A DNA stretch of 64,000 nucleotides from Polaribacter septentrionalilitoris (lineage in GTDB: Bacteria; Bacteroidota; Bacteroidia; Flavobacteriales; Flavobacteriaceae): positions 248,001-312,000 of the forward strand of contig NZ_VRMJ01000014.1 of NCBI RefSeq assembly GCF_009832745.1, written 5' to 3'. The notes beneath the pieces are model-generated. The model was not told the origin of the DNA and made no database searches. It worked only from the letters and a program-made list of their open reading frames with translations. The stretch's first letter is position 1; the number at the start of each line of letters is the position of its first letter. Position numbers and translations under genes: made by a program. Below are positions 55,550-64,000 of the stretch, piece after piece.

Positions 55550-56724
55550 ATAAACTCACTCACTTTACGGTCTCTTTTGATAAAATATAGTTTTCCTTTT
55601 TTTAATACTTTCTTTCGATAGCCAAACAAATGGAATATTTCTGTAGCTAAAAACTTTGCTGTTTTTGGGTTTACAATTAAAGTATGTGGTTTTTTCTTTT
55701 GTGATGTAACGCCTGGTAATAATTTTAAGATATTGTGCATATGCAGTTTTCGTAAAAAACGAGAAATCGTTAGCCAAAAACGAGATAACCTAGAGATTAT
55801 AAAGTACCCATCATCACCTTTTTTTTGATACAATGGCATAAATATTTTACCATCAAATTTAGCCAACAGTTCTTGATTATTAGAATAAGCTAAAAGTTCG
55901 TTTTTTTGAATTTCTTGAAAGTTTTTATAACCTTCTATCATCTTGAACTCTTCAAAAGGTTTTATGGTGTATTTGAAATCTATCTTGTAAAAATCTTGCG
56001 TTTCATTAAACATTGATAATGAATGTTTGTAAAATCTATATTTAACGACATCTTTTTTTCTGACACATTTTGCAGCTACCAAAGCCAACCAAAGAAATGC
56101 AACACAGTTATCTACAGAAACTTCTTTATCATGTTGACCCGCTTCAAACCCTAATGCAATATGTCCAAATTCATTGATGTAAGTCAATAGTGGACCATCT
56201 AAATATTCCTCAATTCCTAAAATTGTTGGAATCGAGAAATTAGCAGAATATTTTCTGTTATTTAAAGAATCACTAATTGTAATAAATGGTTGCGTATCTG
56301 CAGAAGTAGTGTGTAAATCTAAAAAATAAAAAGGCCCTTTTTCTGTTTCTAAAATATTTTTAATGATATGATAAATCTCTTTTTGCTCTTTTGATTCTTC
56401 ATCTAAATCGTCTTCTTCTAAATAAAGTTTTAAAAGCTGTTCTTTGGTCCAAATACGATTTAAATCCACATTTTGAAAACGAATGTTTTGTGAAATTGCG
56501 TTGATATTTCCAGAAATTCCATAGAAATTTCCTTTTAAACTAATTTTTTCAGATCTAATAGTCTCAAATACTTTTAACAATGCATTTACTCCTGCTCTTT
56601 CATTTCCATGAATACCTCCTAAAGCAATCACTGTTGGAAATTGTTTGCTACCCACAACTTTTCCTAAAACTCTCTGAACAGAAATTTTTTGACTAAAAGA
56701 TTCAATTTCAATTGGATTTATCAT
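55546..56724 (-). CDS. Succinylglutamate desuccinylase/aspartoacylase family protein
   Basis: 392 residues. The zinc-hydrolase motif GGIHGNERAGVNALL carries HxxE ligands, and FLDLHTTSADTQPF provides the later His; the C-terminal half (about 260-392) is an extra domain without a recognised name. These M14-related enzymes deacylate small amino-acid derivatives. It starts 17 bases inside the end of the glutamate-cysteine ligase-like gene, so the two are coupled and may act on the same gamma-glutamyl or acyl compound (inference). Confidence 0.85.
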   Translation of the reverse strand: MINPIEIESFSQKISVQRVLGKVVGSKQFPTVIALGGIHGNERAGVNALLKVFETIRSEKISLKGNFYGISGNINAISQNIRFQNVDLNRIWTKEQLLKLYLEEDDLDEESKEQKEIYHIIKNILETEKGPFYFLDLHTTSADTQPFITISDSLNNRKYSANFSIPTILGIEEYLDGPLLTYINEFGHIALGFEAGQHDKEVSVDNCVAFLWLALVAAKCVRKKDVVKYRFYKHSLSMFNETQDFYKIDFKYTIKPFEEFKMIEGYKNFQEIQKNELLAYSNNQELLAKFDGKIFMPLYQKKGDDGYFIISRLSRFWLTISRFLRKLHMHNILKLLPGVTSQKKKPHTLIVNPKTAKFLATEIFHLFGYRKKVLKKGKLYFIKRDRKVSEFI

Positions 56725-58609
56725 CAGCTATTTTTCTTTTTTCTATGCGTTCTAAATCATTTTTTGTAAAAATACCAACTAATTTACCATCATTTACAAC
56801 AATTACAGAAGTGTTCTCTGTGGTTTCAATTAATTTTTTTACTTTTTCATAAGACGTTTCTGGTTTTACAATATCATAATTTTTGGTCATGATATTTTTA
56901 GCAACTTTATTTTGTATTTTTTTTGATGTAAAATCTAATTTTTCCAATCTATTTTTCTCAAGTACACCTGTTACTAAATTGTTTTTATCAACAACAGGAA
57001 TATGATGAATATTTTTCCATTCCATTATTTTAAAAGCTAGTTGCAACAAATCATTTTCATGAACCACAAAAAGTTCTGATGACATTATTTTATAAACTTT
57101 ATCGTATTTTTTTGAAATATCATTTTGATGAACGTTTATTTCATCCCATTCTGAAATAGGGATATTCAATCGTTGATTTTTATAGGTATGCTCTGTTAAA
57201 ATTGCATTAGATTCGTATTTAGAGACTTCTTTTCTAAGCTTTCTTTTGTTTCTAATGAGCCATTTACTACCTGTAATGCTTTTATCTATTCTTTTTTGAA
57301 TGATTTCTAAATAATAGTCAATTTCTTCTTCATCTACATTCGATTTTAATAAACCTTCTTTTGCCATAGGAAGTAAAATATTTTCTAATAATTTCTTGGC
57401 AGAAATTCCTTTTCCGAACCATGAAAAATAAGTGTTTATCCCAGTTCTTGCCGCATTTATAAAGTTACCTTTTGCTTCATAAAAAGGCATTTTTAGCCAA
57501 ATCTTTTCATATTGTTTTGGCATACCTTGCATAACCCCAACCCACAATAATGTATTTGCAATTTCGTCTTTTATACTTGGCCCAGAAGGAATATATCTGT
57601 TCTCAATACGCAAATGTGCTACATTTTTATGCACGCCATAGCATAATCTATTCCATTTGTATAAAGTTCCATTATGAAGGTTAAAAGCTTTTAATTGGGG
57701 CATAATTCCATTCTGAATCGATTCTAAAGAGTTTTCTTCAAACTCAGAGGACACAATTGGTGGATACCTAGAAATATCATCTGTAAATAATTCTAAAATA
57801 GAGTTCTTTACCCAACCTGTTCCAAAAGATACTCTAGGTTTTTGTTCTCTAGAAATATGCGAAACGTTACGTAAATCAATACTTTGTTGAAACAAAGCAA
57901 TTCTAGTTTCACTCCACAATTCTTTACCTAATAACAAAGGTGAATTAGTCATTATAGATAATAAAGGACCAGCTATTGCTTGAGACCAATTGTATTTATC
58001 AATAGCCTCATCTGGACTAATTTGTAAGTGTACTTGAAAACTTGTATTGCATGCTTCAAATAAAATAGATTTATGCTTTAACATGAGTTCTTCAACTCCT
58101 TGAATATGTAATTTAAAATCATCTCCTCTAATTTTTTTTAAAACATTATTCAATGTTTTATAACGTTTATAAGGTGTTATATTTTTAAATACTAAGTCTT
58201 TTTTTCTTAGAGTTGGTAAAATACCTGATAGAATTAATTTGTTATTTTCAGTAGCTTCTGCAACTTTGTACCCTTTATTTAATAGTGATGTTAATTGTTT
58301 TTCAATTTCAGAAAAACAGTTGTTCTTTAATTCAAAAGGATCAAGGTTGATTTCTAAATTGAATAAGGCCAGCTCTGTAGTATAATGATCATCATCTATT
58401 TTATCAAGAATTTCTATGGCTTTAATAGAAGGCCTGTAATCTTTATCTACAATACATATTTCTTGTTCTGCTCCTACTCTTTGAATACCGGTTTCAAACA
58501 AATTGTTTTGTAGCATATACTCAAAAGCTTCAATGTCATTTAGTAAATGACGTACAAAATCTTTACGATCTTTTAGGGTTTTGATTGCGGTAACAGATTG
58601 TGATCCCAT
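56708..58609 (-). CDS. Glutamate-cysteine ligase family 2-like protein fused to a CBS pair
   Basis: 633 residues. Residues about 30-450 match the GCS2 ATP-dependent carboxylate-amine ligase fold (VGAEQEICIVDKDYRPS, CNTSFQVHLQISP, HLRIENRYIPSGPS). Residues about 500-633 form two CBS domains (HIPVVDKNNLVTGVLEKNRL, TSVIVVNDGKLVGIFTKNDLE), which bind adenosyl ligands. The fusion suggests energy-state control of a gamma-glutamyl ligase. It is coupled to the aspartoacylase-like gene. True substrate unknown. Confidence 0.85.
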   Translation of the reverse strand: MGSQSVTAIKTLKDRKDFVRHLLNDIEAFEYMLQNNLFETGIQRVGAEQEICIVDKDYRPSIKAIEILDKIDDDHYTTELALFNLEINLDPFELKNNCFSEIEKQLTSLLNKGYKVAEATENNKLILSGILPTLRKKDLVFKNITPYKRYKTLNNVLKKIRGDDFKLHIQGVEELMLKHKSILFEACNTSFQVHLQISPDEAIDKYNWSQAIAGPLLSIMTNSPLLLGKELWSETRIALFQQSIDLRNVSHISREQKPRVSFGTGWVKNSILELFTDDISRYPPIVSSEFEENSLESIQNGIMPQLKAFNLHNGTLYKWNRLCYGVHKNVAHLRIENRYIPSGPSIKDEIANTLLWVGVMQGMPKQYEKIWLKMPFYEAKGNFINAARTGINTYFSWFGKGISAKKLLENILLPMAKEGLLKSNVDEEEIDYYLEIIQKRIDKSITGSKWLIRNKRKLRKEVSKYESNAILTEHTYKNQRLNIPISEWDEINVHQNDISKKYDKVYKIMSSELFVVHENDLLQLAFKIMEWKNIHHIPVVDKNNLVTGVLEKNRLEKLDFTSKKIQNKVAKNIMTKNYDIVKPETSYEKVKKLIETTENTSVIVVNDGKLVGIFTKNDLERIEKRKIADDKSN

Positions 58610-58803
58610 AATTTAGGTATTCCTCTAAGTTACGAATATCCCAATTAATAATAACATTAAAAATGACTTTTATCATTATAAAAAACACACTGAACCCTAC
58701 AATTTTATCAATTATAAATAAAAATTAATTGATAAAATACTTCAAGTTTTCATTTGAGTTATTATTTACATTGATACAACTAATATAGAGTCTGTAAATC
58801 TCA

Positions 58804-58811
58804 TAGTTTTG
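58804..58811 (+). promoter_or_regulatory. Candidate -7 element of the small stress-type genes
   Basis: TAGTTTTG matches TAnnTTTG, 17 bases before the start of the 81-residue gene. No TTTG at the standard -33 position. Confidence 0.4.
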
Positions 58812-58827
58812 GGTAAACAAAAATATT

Positions 58828-59073
58828 ATGTCAGAAAAAACAAAAAGAGCTAGTGTCGAAAATGTTACAAAAGGTAACTCAGGTGATAAGCAAGAACAAG
58901 GTTTACATCCAATAAAAGGCACAGTAAAAGATAATCATTACAAAGATGAAGATGCTTCTAAAAATAGATTAGAAGGATTGGATAAAGAAGAATTAGAAAA
59001 TCAAATACAAACAGCCACAGAGGCTTCTGATAAACGAGTGTCAGATAAAATACAAAACTCAGAAAATAAATAA
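58828..59073 (+). CDS. Small hydrophilic protein, unknown function
   Basis: 81 residues, very rich in charged and polar residues, with no hydrophobic core (GTVKDNHYKDEDASKNRL). It is probably disordered. It precedes a CsbD gene by 20 bases on the same strand, and its composition resembles small stress-induced proteins, so general stress protection is a fair guess. Not recognised as a named family. Confidence 0.65.
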   Translation: MSEKTKRASVENVTKGNSGDKQEQGLHPIKGTVKDNHYKDEDASKNRLEGLDKEELENQIQTATEASDKRVSDKIQNSENK

Positions 59074-59092
59074 TAATTTAAAAACAAAACTT

Positions 59093-59278
59093 ATGAATAC
59101 AGATATAAGAGAAGGAACTTGGAAACAGATAAAAGGAGAGTTTAAAGAAAAACTTGGTGAAATTTCTAATGATAACTCTACAAAAGCAAAAGGTGAAAAA
59201 GAAAAATTAATTGGAGAAATTCAAGAAAAATATGGTAAAACCAAAGATGAAATTACCGAAGAAATTAAAAATTGGTAA
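59093..59278 (+). CDS. CsbD family stress protein
   Basis: 61 residues, the usual CsbD length: GTWKQIKGEFKEKLGEIS, then DNSTKAKGEKEKLIGEIQEK and KYGKTKDEITEEI. CsbD proteins are small, strongly induced in general stress; molecular role unknown. Last gene of a two-gene unit, with a shared bidirectional terminator. Confidence 0.88.
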   Translation: MNTDIREGTWKQIKGEFKEKLGEISNDNSTKAKGEKEKLIGEIQEKYGKTKDEITEEIKNW

Positions 59279-59301
59279 TTTTCTAACTATTAGATTTAAC
59301 T

Positions 59302-59332
59302 AAAAAAAGCATCAGATTTCTGATGTTTTTTT
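59302..59332. terminator. Bidirectional terminator
   Basis: Arms CATCAGA (59310-59316) and TCTGATG (59319-59325) are flanked by A and T tracts on both sides. It lies between the convergent CsbD and antiporter genes. Confidence 0.8.
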
Positions 59333-59336
59333 AGTT

Positions 59337-60584
59337 CTAAATTTCTTTTTTCTTAAACTTTTCTACTAAGTTCCCCACTGTTAAACCTTGCACAATAATT
59401 GAAAATACTACAACAACATACGTAATAACTAAAAATAAATCTCTGTGCATATCTGCTGAGAGTCCTAATGCCAATGCAATTGAAATTCCTCCACGCAAGC
59501 CACCCCAAGTCATAATTAAGTTTGTTTTTGGAACAAATTCTAGTTTCTTTTTAAATAAATTAATTGGTAAAAACAATGATATATATCTACAAACTAATAC
59601 AATAGGAATTGCTAAAACTCCTACTAAAATATATTTCCCTTCAAAAACCAATACCAATAACTCCATACCAATTAATACAAATAGAACTGCATTTAACAAG
59701 ATGTCAATAAGTTCCCAAAATTTATCTACATATTTTTCTGTAACTTCAGACATGGAAGATGCTCTAACAGTATCATTACCAATAATTAAACCAGCAGTTA
59801 CCATGGCTAAAGGCGCTGATAAATGTAATTTATGTGCAATTAAAGTCCCTCCCATAACTGCTGCTAGTGTAATGATTACTTCAATGTCATAATCATTTAT
59901 AGATTTCATAAGTCTATAAGAAACCCAACCTAAAATAGCTCCTAATAAGATTCCTCCAAAAACTTCTTGTCCAAATAACTGAACAATATCAAAGGTTTCT
60001 GTTTGTTCTAATCCAGATTTTGCAATTTGAAAAATAGTTAAAAACACCACAACTCCTACTCCATCATTAAACAATGATTCACCAACAATTTTAGTTTCTA
60101 GCTTTTTAGGAACACCTGCTTTTTTTAAAATTCCTAATACGGCAATAGGATCTGTTGGAGATATTAATGCACCAAATAACAAACAATAAATTAAATCAAT
60201 TTGAAAATTTAATAGTTGTAAAACAAAATACATCACAAATCCAACTAAAAAAGTAGAAGTTAAGACACCTAAGGTTGAAAATAATAGTATTGGCCAACGT
60301 TGAATTTTTAATTGCTCAAAATTGGTATGCAATGCTCCTGCAAACAATAAAAAACTTAGCATTTCATCGAGTAAAATACTTTTAAAATCGATACTAGAAA
60401 TAATAGATTTTTCTAAGTTTAAAAGTGTTGGGTCAACATAACTCAACAGTAAAACACCTAAGGTAAAAATGATGGTAATAATCATCAAACCTATAGTATT
60501 AGGCATTTTTAAAAAGCGCACATTGATGTAACCAAATACTGCTGATAAAAAAATTAAAATTGTTGCGATAAAATAGGCATCCAT
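59337..60584 (-). CDS. CPA1 family Na+(K+)/H+ antiporter
   Basis: 415 residues, about 12 membrane helices. The ion-binding region GALISPTDPIAVLGILKKAG, with ESLFNDGVGVVVFL and a further GGLRGGISIALALGL, is diagnostic of the CPA1/NhaP group. It exchanges Na+ for H+ and keeps cytoplasmic pH. The start at 60584 (MDAYFIATILIFL) is preferred; the upstream MKKHKN extension to 60602 is possible. It is next to the small stress genes but convergent. Confidence 0.92.
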   Translation of the reverse strand: MDAYFIATILIFLSAVFGYINVRFLKMPNTIGLMIITIIFTLGVLLLSYVDPTLLNLEKSIISSIDFKSILLDEMLSFLLFAGALHTNFEQLKIQRWPILLFSTLGVLTSTFLVGFVMYFVLQLLNFQIDLIYCLLFGALISPTDPIAVLGILKKAGVPKKLETKIVGESLFNDGVGVVVFLTIFQIAKSGLEQTETFDIVQLFGQEVFGGILLGAILGWVSYRLMKSINDYDIEVIITLAAVMGGTLIAHKLHLSAPLAMVTAGLIIGNDTVRASSMSEVTEKYVDKFWELIDILLNAVLFVLIGMELLVLVFEGKYILVGVLAIPIVLVCRYISLFLPINLFKKKLEFVPKTNLIMTWGGLRGGISIALALGLSADMHRDLFLVITYVVVVFSIIVQGLTVGNLVEKFKKKEI

Positions 60585-60602
60585 ATTTTTATGTTTTTTC
60601 AA

Positions 60603-60843
60603 ATTTAAAAAAAGGAGGCTTAATCAGCTATACTAAATAAGATTATTTACTCTCTAATTATAGACTAAGTCTATTTATTTAAACATTTATTGGTATTGGG
60701 ATAGATCATTGTCCTAAAAGATTTAAATAAGAGTTGATATTTATCATAATTGATAACTTAAAGTTGACTTAATTTTGGATTTTAATTTGGTTTTCTTAGA
60801 CAAGGAATTGAACATTTAAAGTTTTATTTTATAATTATAACAG
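60603..60843. other. Intergenic region between antiporter and lactate permease genes
   Basis: AT-rich, divergent promoters expected on both sides, but no exact -33/-7 pair was recognised. No other feature is seen. Confidence 0.4.
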
Positions 60844-62295
60844 ATGAGTCTTCTTTTTTCGCTACTATCATTAATCCCAATTTTAGTACTTCTATTAATT
60901 AGTCTATTTAAAGGTGTAAAAGCAGGAGTTTACTCAGGTTTTATTATAACAACCCTATTATTTTTTGTTTGGGGTAGTCCTTTTATTGCTTTTCCAGCTG
61001 CATTGGTTTCGGCTTTTATCAATACAATATCAATATTGATGATTATTTTTGGAGCATTGTTGCTTCATGCAAACATGGAGCAAGTTGGATTTATCGAAAA
61101 CATAAAAGTTTCTCTAAAAAAAGCACATCATAACACTAGTTTTCAGTTTTATTTTTTGGCATTTTTTTTAACAGCATTTTTTGAAAGTGTTGCAGGTTTT
61201 GGTACACCAGGAGCTATTGTGCCTCTATTGCTAATTTCTTTAGGTTTCTCGCCTATTTTATCTATTGTAGTTGTTTTATTAATTGATGGTTTATTTGCAA
61301 TTACAGGAGCTATTGGTACACCTGTTATTGCTGGTTTTGGTAATAACTTAGACTTAACTACAGATCAGACCAATAATATCTATATTTATGCTTCTTGTTT
61401 TATGATTATTTCTGGAGCAATACTTCTATTTTTCATTAAACGTTTTGTAAATAAAGAACATTCCTCAATTTCTGCATATAGTTGGAAAATGTACTTTAGT
61501 GTTACCATTCCTTTTGTAATACTATCTTTTTTTCTACAAGAACTCACAGGGATTGTAGCTGCAACAGTTATGGGAGCAATTGCTTATTTTTTCTTTTTTA
61601 CAAACAAAGATTTGGTTTGGAAACCATGGCTACCTTATGGAATATTAGTGGTTTTATTATTAGTTCCAAAATTGATACCACCATTGCAACCTTTAATCGC
61701 CTATAAATTATTATTTAATGAGATATTTAGCTCAACAGTAAGTGCATCATTTTCACCTTTTAGATCTCCGTTATTTCCGTTTGTATTTGCAGCAATCTGT
61801 ACTGCACTTTTAGGAAAGAATAGAAAGATGCAGTTAAAACCCGTATTTAAAAAAACATTGAGTGTTTTTTTAATTCTATTTCCTTCATTAGCTATTACAC
61901 AATTGATGTTATCTAGTGGTTCTGAAATGCCATCTATGATAGATACAATGTCCATTTTATTTGCAAAAACCGGTAATGCTTATCCACTAATTAGTCCTTT
62001 TATTGGAGTTATGGGAACGTTTATTACAGGAAGCACTACAGTATCGAATATTATTTTTGGATCAGTTCAATTTAACACAGCAGAAAATTTAAGTTTATCA
62101 AAAGAGCTCATATTGGCAATGCAACTTAATGGCGCTAGCTTAGGGAACGCAATTTGCTTATTTAATATTATTGCTGCTGCAGCTGTAGCAGGTGTTACTC
62201 AATATACTAAAATATTAGGTAAAAATATTATTCCTGTTCTACTAGCAACATTTATTACCTCTATTATTGGGATGATAATTCTACAATTAATTTAA
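60844..62295 (+). CDS. lldP: L-lactate permease (LctP family)
   Basis: 483 residues, about 12-14 membrane helices. The family segment FFESVAGFGTPGAIVPLLL, the later LIDGLFAITGAIGTPVIAGFG, and GTFITGSTTVSNIIFGSVQF are characteristic. It imports lactate (and perhaps glycolate) with protons. Single gene, ended by a strong terminator; no lactate dehydrogenase is adjacent. Confidence 0.92.
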   Translation: MSLLFSLLSLIPILVLLLISLFKGVKAGVYSGFIITTLLFFVWGSPFIAFPAALVSAFINTISILMIIFGALLLHANMEQVGFIENIKVSLKKAHHNTSFQFYFLAFFLTAFFESVAGFGTPGAIVPLLLISLGFSPILSIVVVLLIDGLFAITGAIGTPVIAGFGNNLDLTTDQTNNIYIYASCFMIISGAILLFFIKRFVNKEHSSISAYSWKMYFSVTIPFVILSFFLQELTGIVAATVMGAIAYFFFFTNKDLVWKPWLPYGILVVLLLVPKLIPPLQPLIAYKLLFNEIFSSTVSASFSPFRSPLFPFVFAAICTALLGKNRKMQLKPVFKKTLSVFLILFPSLAITQLMLSSGSEMPSMIDTMSILFAKTGNAYPLISPFIGVMGTFITGSTTVSNIIFGSVQFNTAENLSLSKELILAMQLNGASLGNAICLFNIIAAAAVAGVTQYTKILGKNIIPVLLATFITSIIGMIILQLI

Positions 62296-62307
62296 AACAA
62301 CTCATAA

Positions 62308-62336
62308 AAAAACACCACTTGAAAAGTGGTGTTTTT
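62308..62336. terminator. Bidirectional terminator
   Basis: Perfect 13-bp arms AAAAACACCACTT (62308-62320) and complement (62324-62336) with a 3-base loop. It lies between the convergent lactate permease and glyA genes. Confidence 0.88.
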
Positions 62337-62359
62337 AAGAACTTATAATTTTTATAAAG

Positions 62360-63634
62360 TTACATTACAAACAATCTACGAGAACTCATCATTTCTGATA
62401 CTCTTTCTCCTATTTCATGCAATGCTTCATCATTATCTGCATTTTGTAATGCTTCATCTATAAAGTCTACAACTTGCTTCATGTCTTCTTCTTTTAGACC
62501 ACGAGTTGTAATCGCTGCTGTACCAACACGAATTCCTGAAGTAACAAATGGCGATTTATCATCAAACGGAACCATATTTTTATTTACTGTAATATCTGCC
62601 TTACCTAAAGCAATTTCAGCATCTTTACCAGAAATATCTTTATTTCTAAGGTCAATTAACATACAATGATTATCTGTCCCTCCAGAGATTAAATTATATC
62701 CCTTAGCAACAAATTCTTTAGCCATTGCAGCTGCATTTTCTTTCACTTGAATTTGATATTCTAAAAACTCATCCGTCAACGCTTCACCAAAAGCAATTGC
62801 TTTAGCTGCAATAACGTGTTCTAATGGTCCACCTTGATTACCAGGAAAAACCGCAGAATTTAATAAGGTAGACATTTTTTTAGGTTTACCTGATTTTAAG
62901 GTTTCTCCAAACGGATTTTCAAAATCTTTCCCAATCATAATCATTCCTCCTCTTGGGCCACGTAGTGTTTTATGAGTAGTTGTTGTTACGATATGACAAT
63001 GAGGTAAAGGATCGTTTAAAATACCTTTTGCAATTAAACCTGCAGGATGAGAAATATCTGCCATTAAAATTGCACCAACGCTATCTGCAATGACTCTAAA
63101 ACGTTCAAAATCGATATCTCTAGAATATGCTGATGCACCAGCAATGATTAATTGAGGTTTTTCTGCAGTAGCAATTTCTTGAATTTTATCGTAATTTAAA
63201 ACACCTGTTTCTTTTTCTACTCCATAAAAAACAGGATTGTATAATTTTCCAGAAAAGTTTACTGGAGAACCATGTGTTAAATGTCCACCATGAGATAAAT
63301 CGAAACCTAAGATTTTATCTCCTGGTTTTAAACACGCTGCAAAAACAGCTGTGTTTGCTTGAGAACCAGAATGAGGCTGTACATTAACATATTCTGCACC
63401 AAATAATTCTTTGGCTCTATCTATTGCAATCTGCTCTACAATATCAACAATTTCACAACCTCCATAATATCTCTTCCCAGGATATCCTTCAGCATATTTA
63501 TTGGTTAAAATAGAACCTTGTGCTCTCATTACTTGATCACTTACAAAATTCTCAGAAGCGATTAATTCTAAGCCATTTAACTGTCTTTCGTTTTCTTCTT
63601 GAATTAAATCAAAAATTTGATTGTCTAATTGCAT
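62360..63634 (-). CDS. glyA: Serine hydroxymethyltransferase
   Basis: PLP enzyme that converts serine and tetrahydrofolate to glycine and methylene-tetrahydrofolate. The ATG at 63634 ([18 protein letters not shown]) is the usual start; the upstream open frame to 63691 has no support. The PLP lysine is in [17 protein letters not shown]; conserved [15 protein letters not shown] [15 protein letters not shown] and [13 protein letters not shown] are present. 424 aa, normal length. Confidence 0.97.
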   Translation of the reverse strand: MQLDNQIFDLIQEENERQLNGLELIASENFVSDQVMRAQGSILTNKYAEGYPGKRYYGGCEIVDIVEQIAIDRAKELFGAEYVNVQPHSGSQANTAVFAACLKPGDKILGFDLSHGGHLTHGSPVNFSGKLYNPVFYGVEKETGVLNYDKIQEIATAEKPQLIIAGASAYSRDIDFERFRVIADSVGAILMADISHPAGLIAKGILNDPLPHCHIVTTTTHKTLRGPRGGMIMIGKDFENPFGETLKSGKPKKMSTLLNSAVFPGNQGGPLEHVIAAKAIAFGEALTDEFLEYQIQVKENAAAMAKEFVAKGYNLISGGTDNHCMLIDLRNKDISGKDAEIALGKADITVNKNMVPFDDKSPFVTSGIRVGTAAITTRGLKEEDMKQVVDFIDEALQNADNDEALHEIGERVSEMMSSRRLFVM

Positions 63635-63657
63635 TATTATTATTTTTATAGAAGCAT

Positions 63658-63665
63658 CAAAAATA
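63658..63665 (-). promoter_or_regulatory. Candidate -7 element of glyA
   Basis: On the minus strand TATTTTTG lies about 23 bases before the glyA start. A TTG appears near the -33 position with a longer 23-base spacer, so the call is tentative. Confidence 0.4.
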
Positions 63666-63801
63666 ACAAAAAACGTATTCGTAAAAAACAAGTTTTAGTG
63701 ATATTTTATAATTTTTAACGATTATTATATTTTTACGAATAAAGTACTGTTAAAAATAAATTTTTCATTGATATTTTATTTTAAAATGAAAAAAAAATAT
63801 G

Positions 63802-63809
63802 TAGGTTTG
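63802..63809 (+). promoter_or_regulatory. Candidate -7 element of the fumarylacetoacetase gene
   Basis: TAGGTTTG fits TAnnTTTG and is 21 bases before the start codon at 63831. Confidence 0.45.
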
Positions 63810-63830
63810 AGGAAAATAAAATGAAACAAA

Positions 63831-64000
63831 ATGATCATAACAGCAAATAATCCTAATCGTAAATCTTGGTTAAAAGTTGATAAAAATTCAGATTTTCCAA
63901 TTCAGAATATTCCTTTCGGGGTTTTTATCACAAGGGATGACATTATCACTATTGGTAGTAGAATTGGTGATTATGCCATAGATTTAGGTGCCTTTCATCA
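63831..64000 (+). CDS. fahA: Fumarylacetoacetase, N-terminal part, truncated by window end
   Basis: Last enzyme of tyrosine breakdown, cleaving fumarylacetoacetate to fumarate and acetoacetate. Only 56 codons are in the window, but SWLKVDKNSDFPIQNIPFGVF-like segments (here SDFPIQNIPFGVF, then TIGSRIGDYAIDLGAF) match the N-terminal FAA domain. The ATG at 63831 is chosen; an ATG ten bases upstream is in another frame and stops after nine codons. The rest, including the metal-binding catalytic core, lies beyond the window. Confidence 0.85.
   Translation, partial: MIITANNPNRKSWLKVDKNSDFPIQNIPFGVFITRDDIITIGSRIGDYAIDLGAFH

Overview
The window is an AT-rich chromosomal segment from a member of the Bacteroidota, almost certainly a marine Flavobacteriaceae of the Polaribacter/Tenacibaculum type. 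Pointers are the many short N-terminal lipoprotein signals, Bacteroidota-only families (DUF4251, DUF4252, DUF4350), the fused E1 alpha/beta dehydrogenase, the near absence of Shine-Dalgarno sequences, and promoters of the flavobacterial type (-33 TTTG, -7 TAnnTTTG). No rRNA, tRNA, CRISPR array, integrase or transposase was found.

Layout. 1-8 kb: end of sucD, an M16 lipoprotein peptidase, fabG, a secreted protein of unknown function and an MltF-like lytic transglycosylase. 7.9-11.9 kb: a tesA / ybbA-ybbP type locus (lipoprotein esterase divergent from an ABC ATPase and large permease). 12-14.6 kb: a Tat-exported sugar isomerase-like protein and a DUF3360-like membrane protein. 14.7-18.7 kb: a minus-strand group led by a TetR regulator with an NAD(P)-binding protein, nitroreductase, YqhD-type aldehyde reductase and DJ-1/PfpI protein, probably for reactive carbonyl or electrophile stress. 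19-25 kb: an accessory region with small genes and one very large orphan gene (SEC-C zinc motif at the N-terminus, PD-(D/E)XK nuclease-like C-terminus) bounded by structured direct repeats of about 118 bp. 25-31.7 kb: the conserved RDD / SpoIIM-DUF4129-DUF4350-MoxR-DUF58 membrane cluster. 31.8-38.3 kb: efflux pump, RluA-family pseudouridine synthase, branched-chain type E1 fusion, Lrp regulator and M14 peptidase. 38.3-39 kb: a divergent promoter region with four regularly phased palindromes beside a small XRE regulator. 39-40.9 kb: a compositionally foreign sulfatase between two large imperfect palindromes. 40.9-45.7 kb: M1 aminopeptidase and an ECF sigma operon with two DUF4252 proteins and a recognisable ECF promoter. 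45.7-48.7 kb: tandem S41-type lipoproteins, the first lacking the catalytic lysine. 48.7-64 kb: mostly housekeeping or stress genes (DUF72, patatin, beta-propeller lipoprotein, pepT, acyltransferase, rmuC, aspartoacylase-like, GCS2-CBS fusion, CsbD, Na+/H+ antiporter, lactate permease, glyA, start of fumarylacetoacetase).

The best candidates for something undescribed are the repeat-bounded SEC-C/nuclease gene at 19.9-25.0 kb and the phased operator array at 38.31-38.40 kb. Everything here was read by eye from sequence; family names rest on motif recognition, not on database searches.
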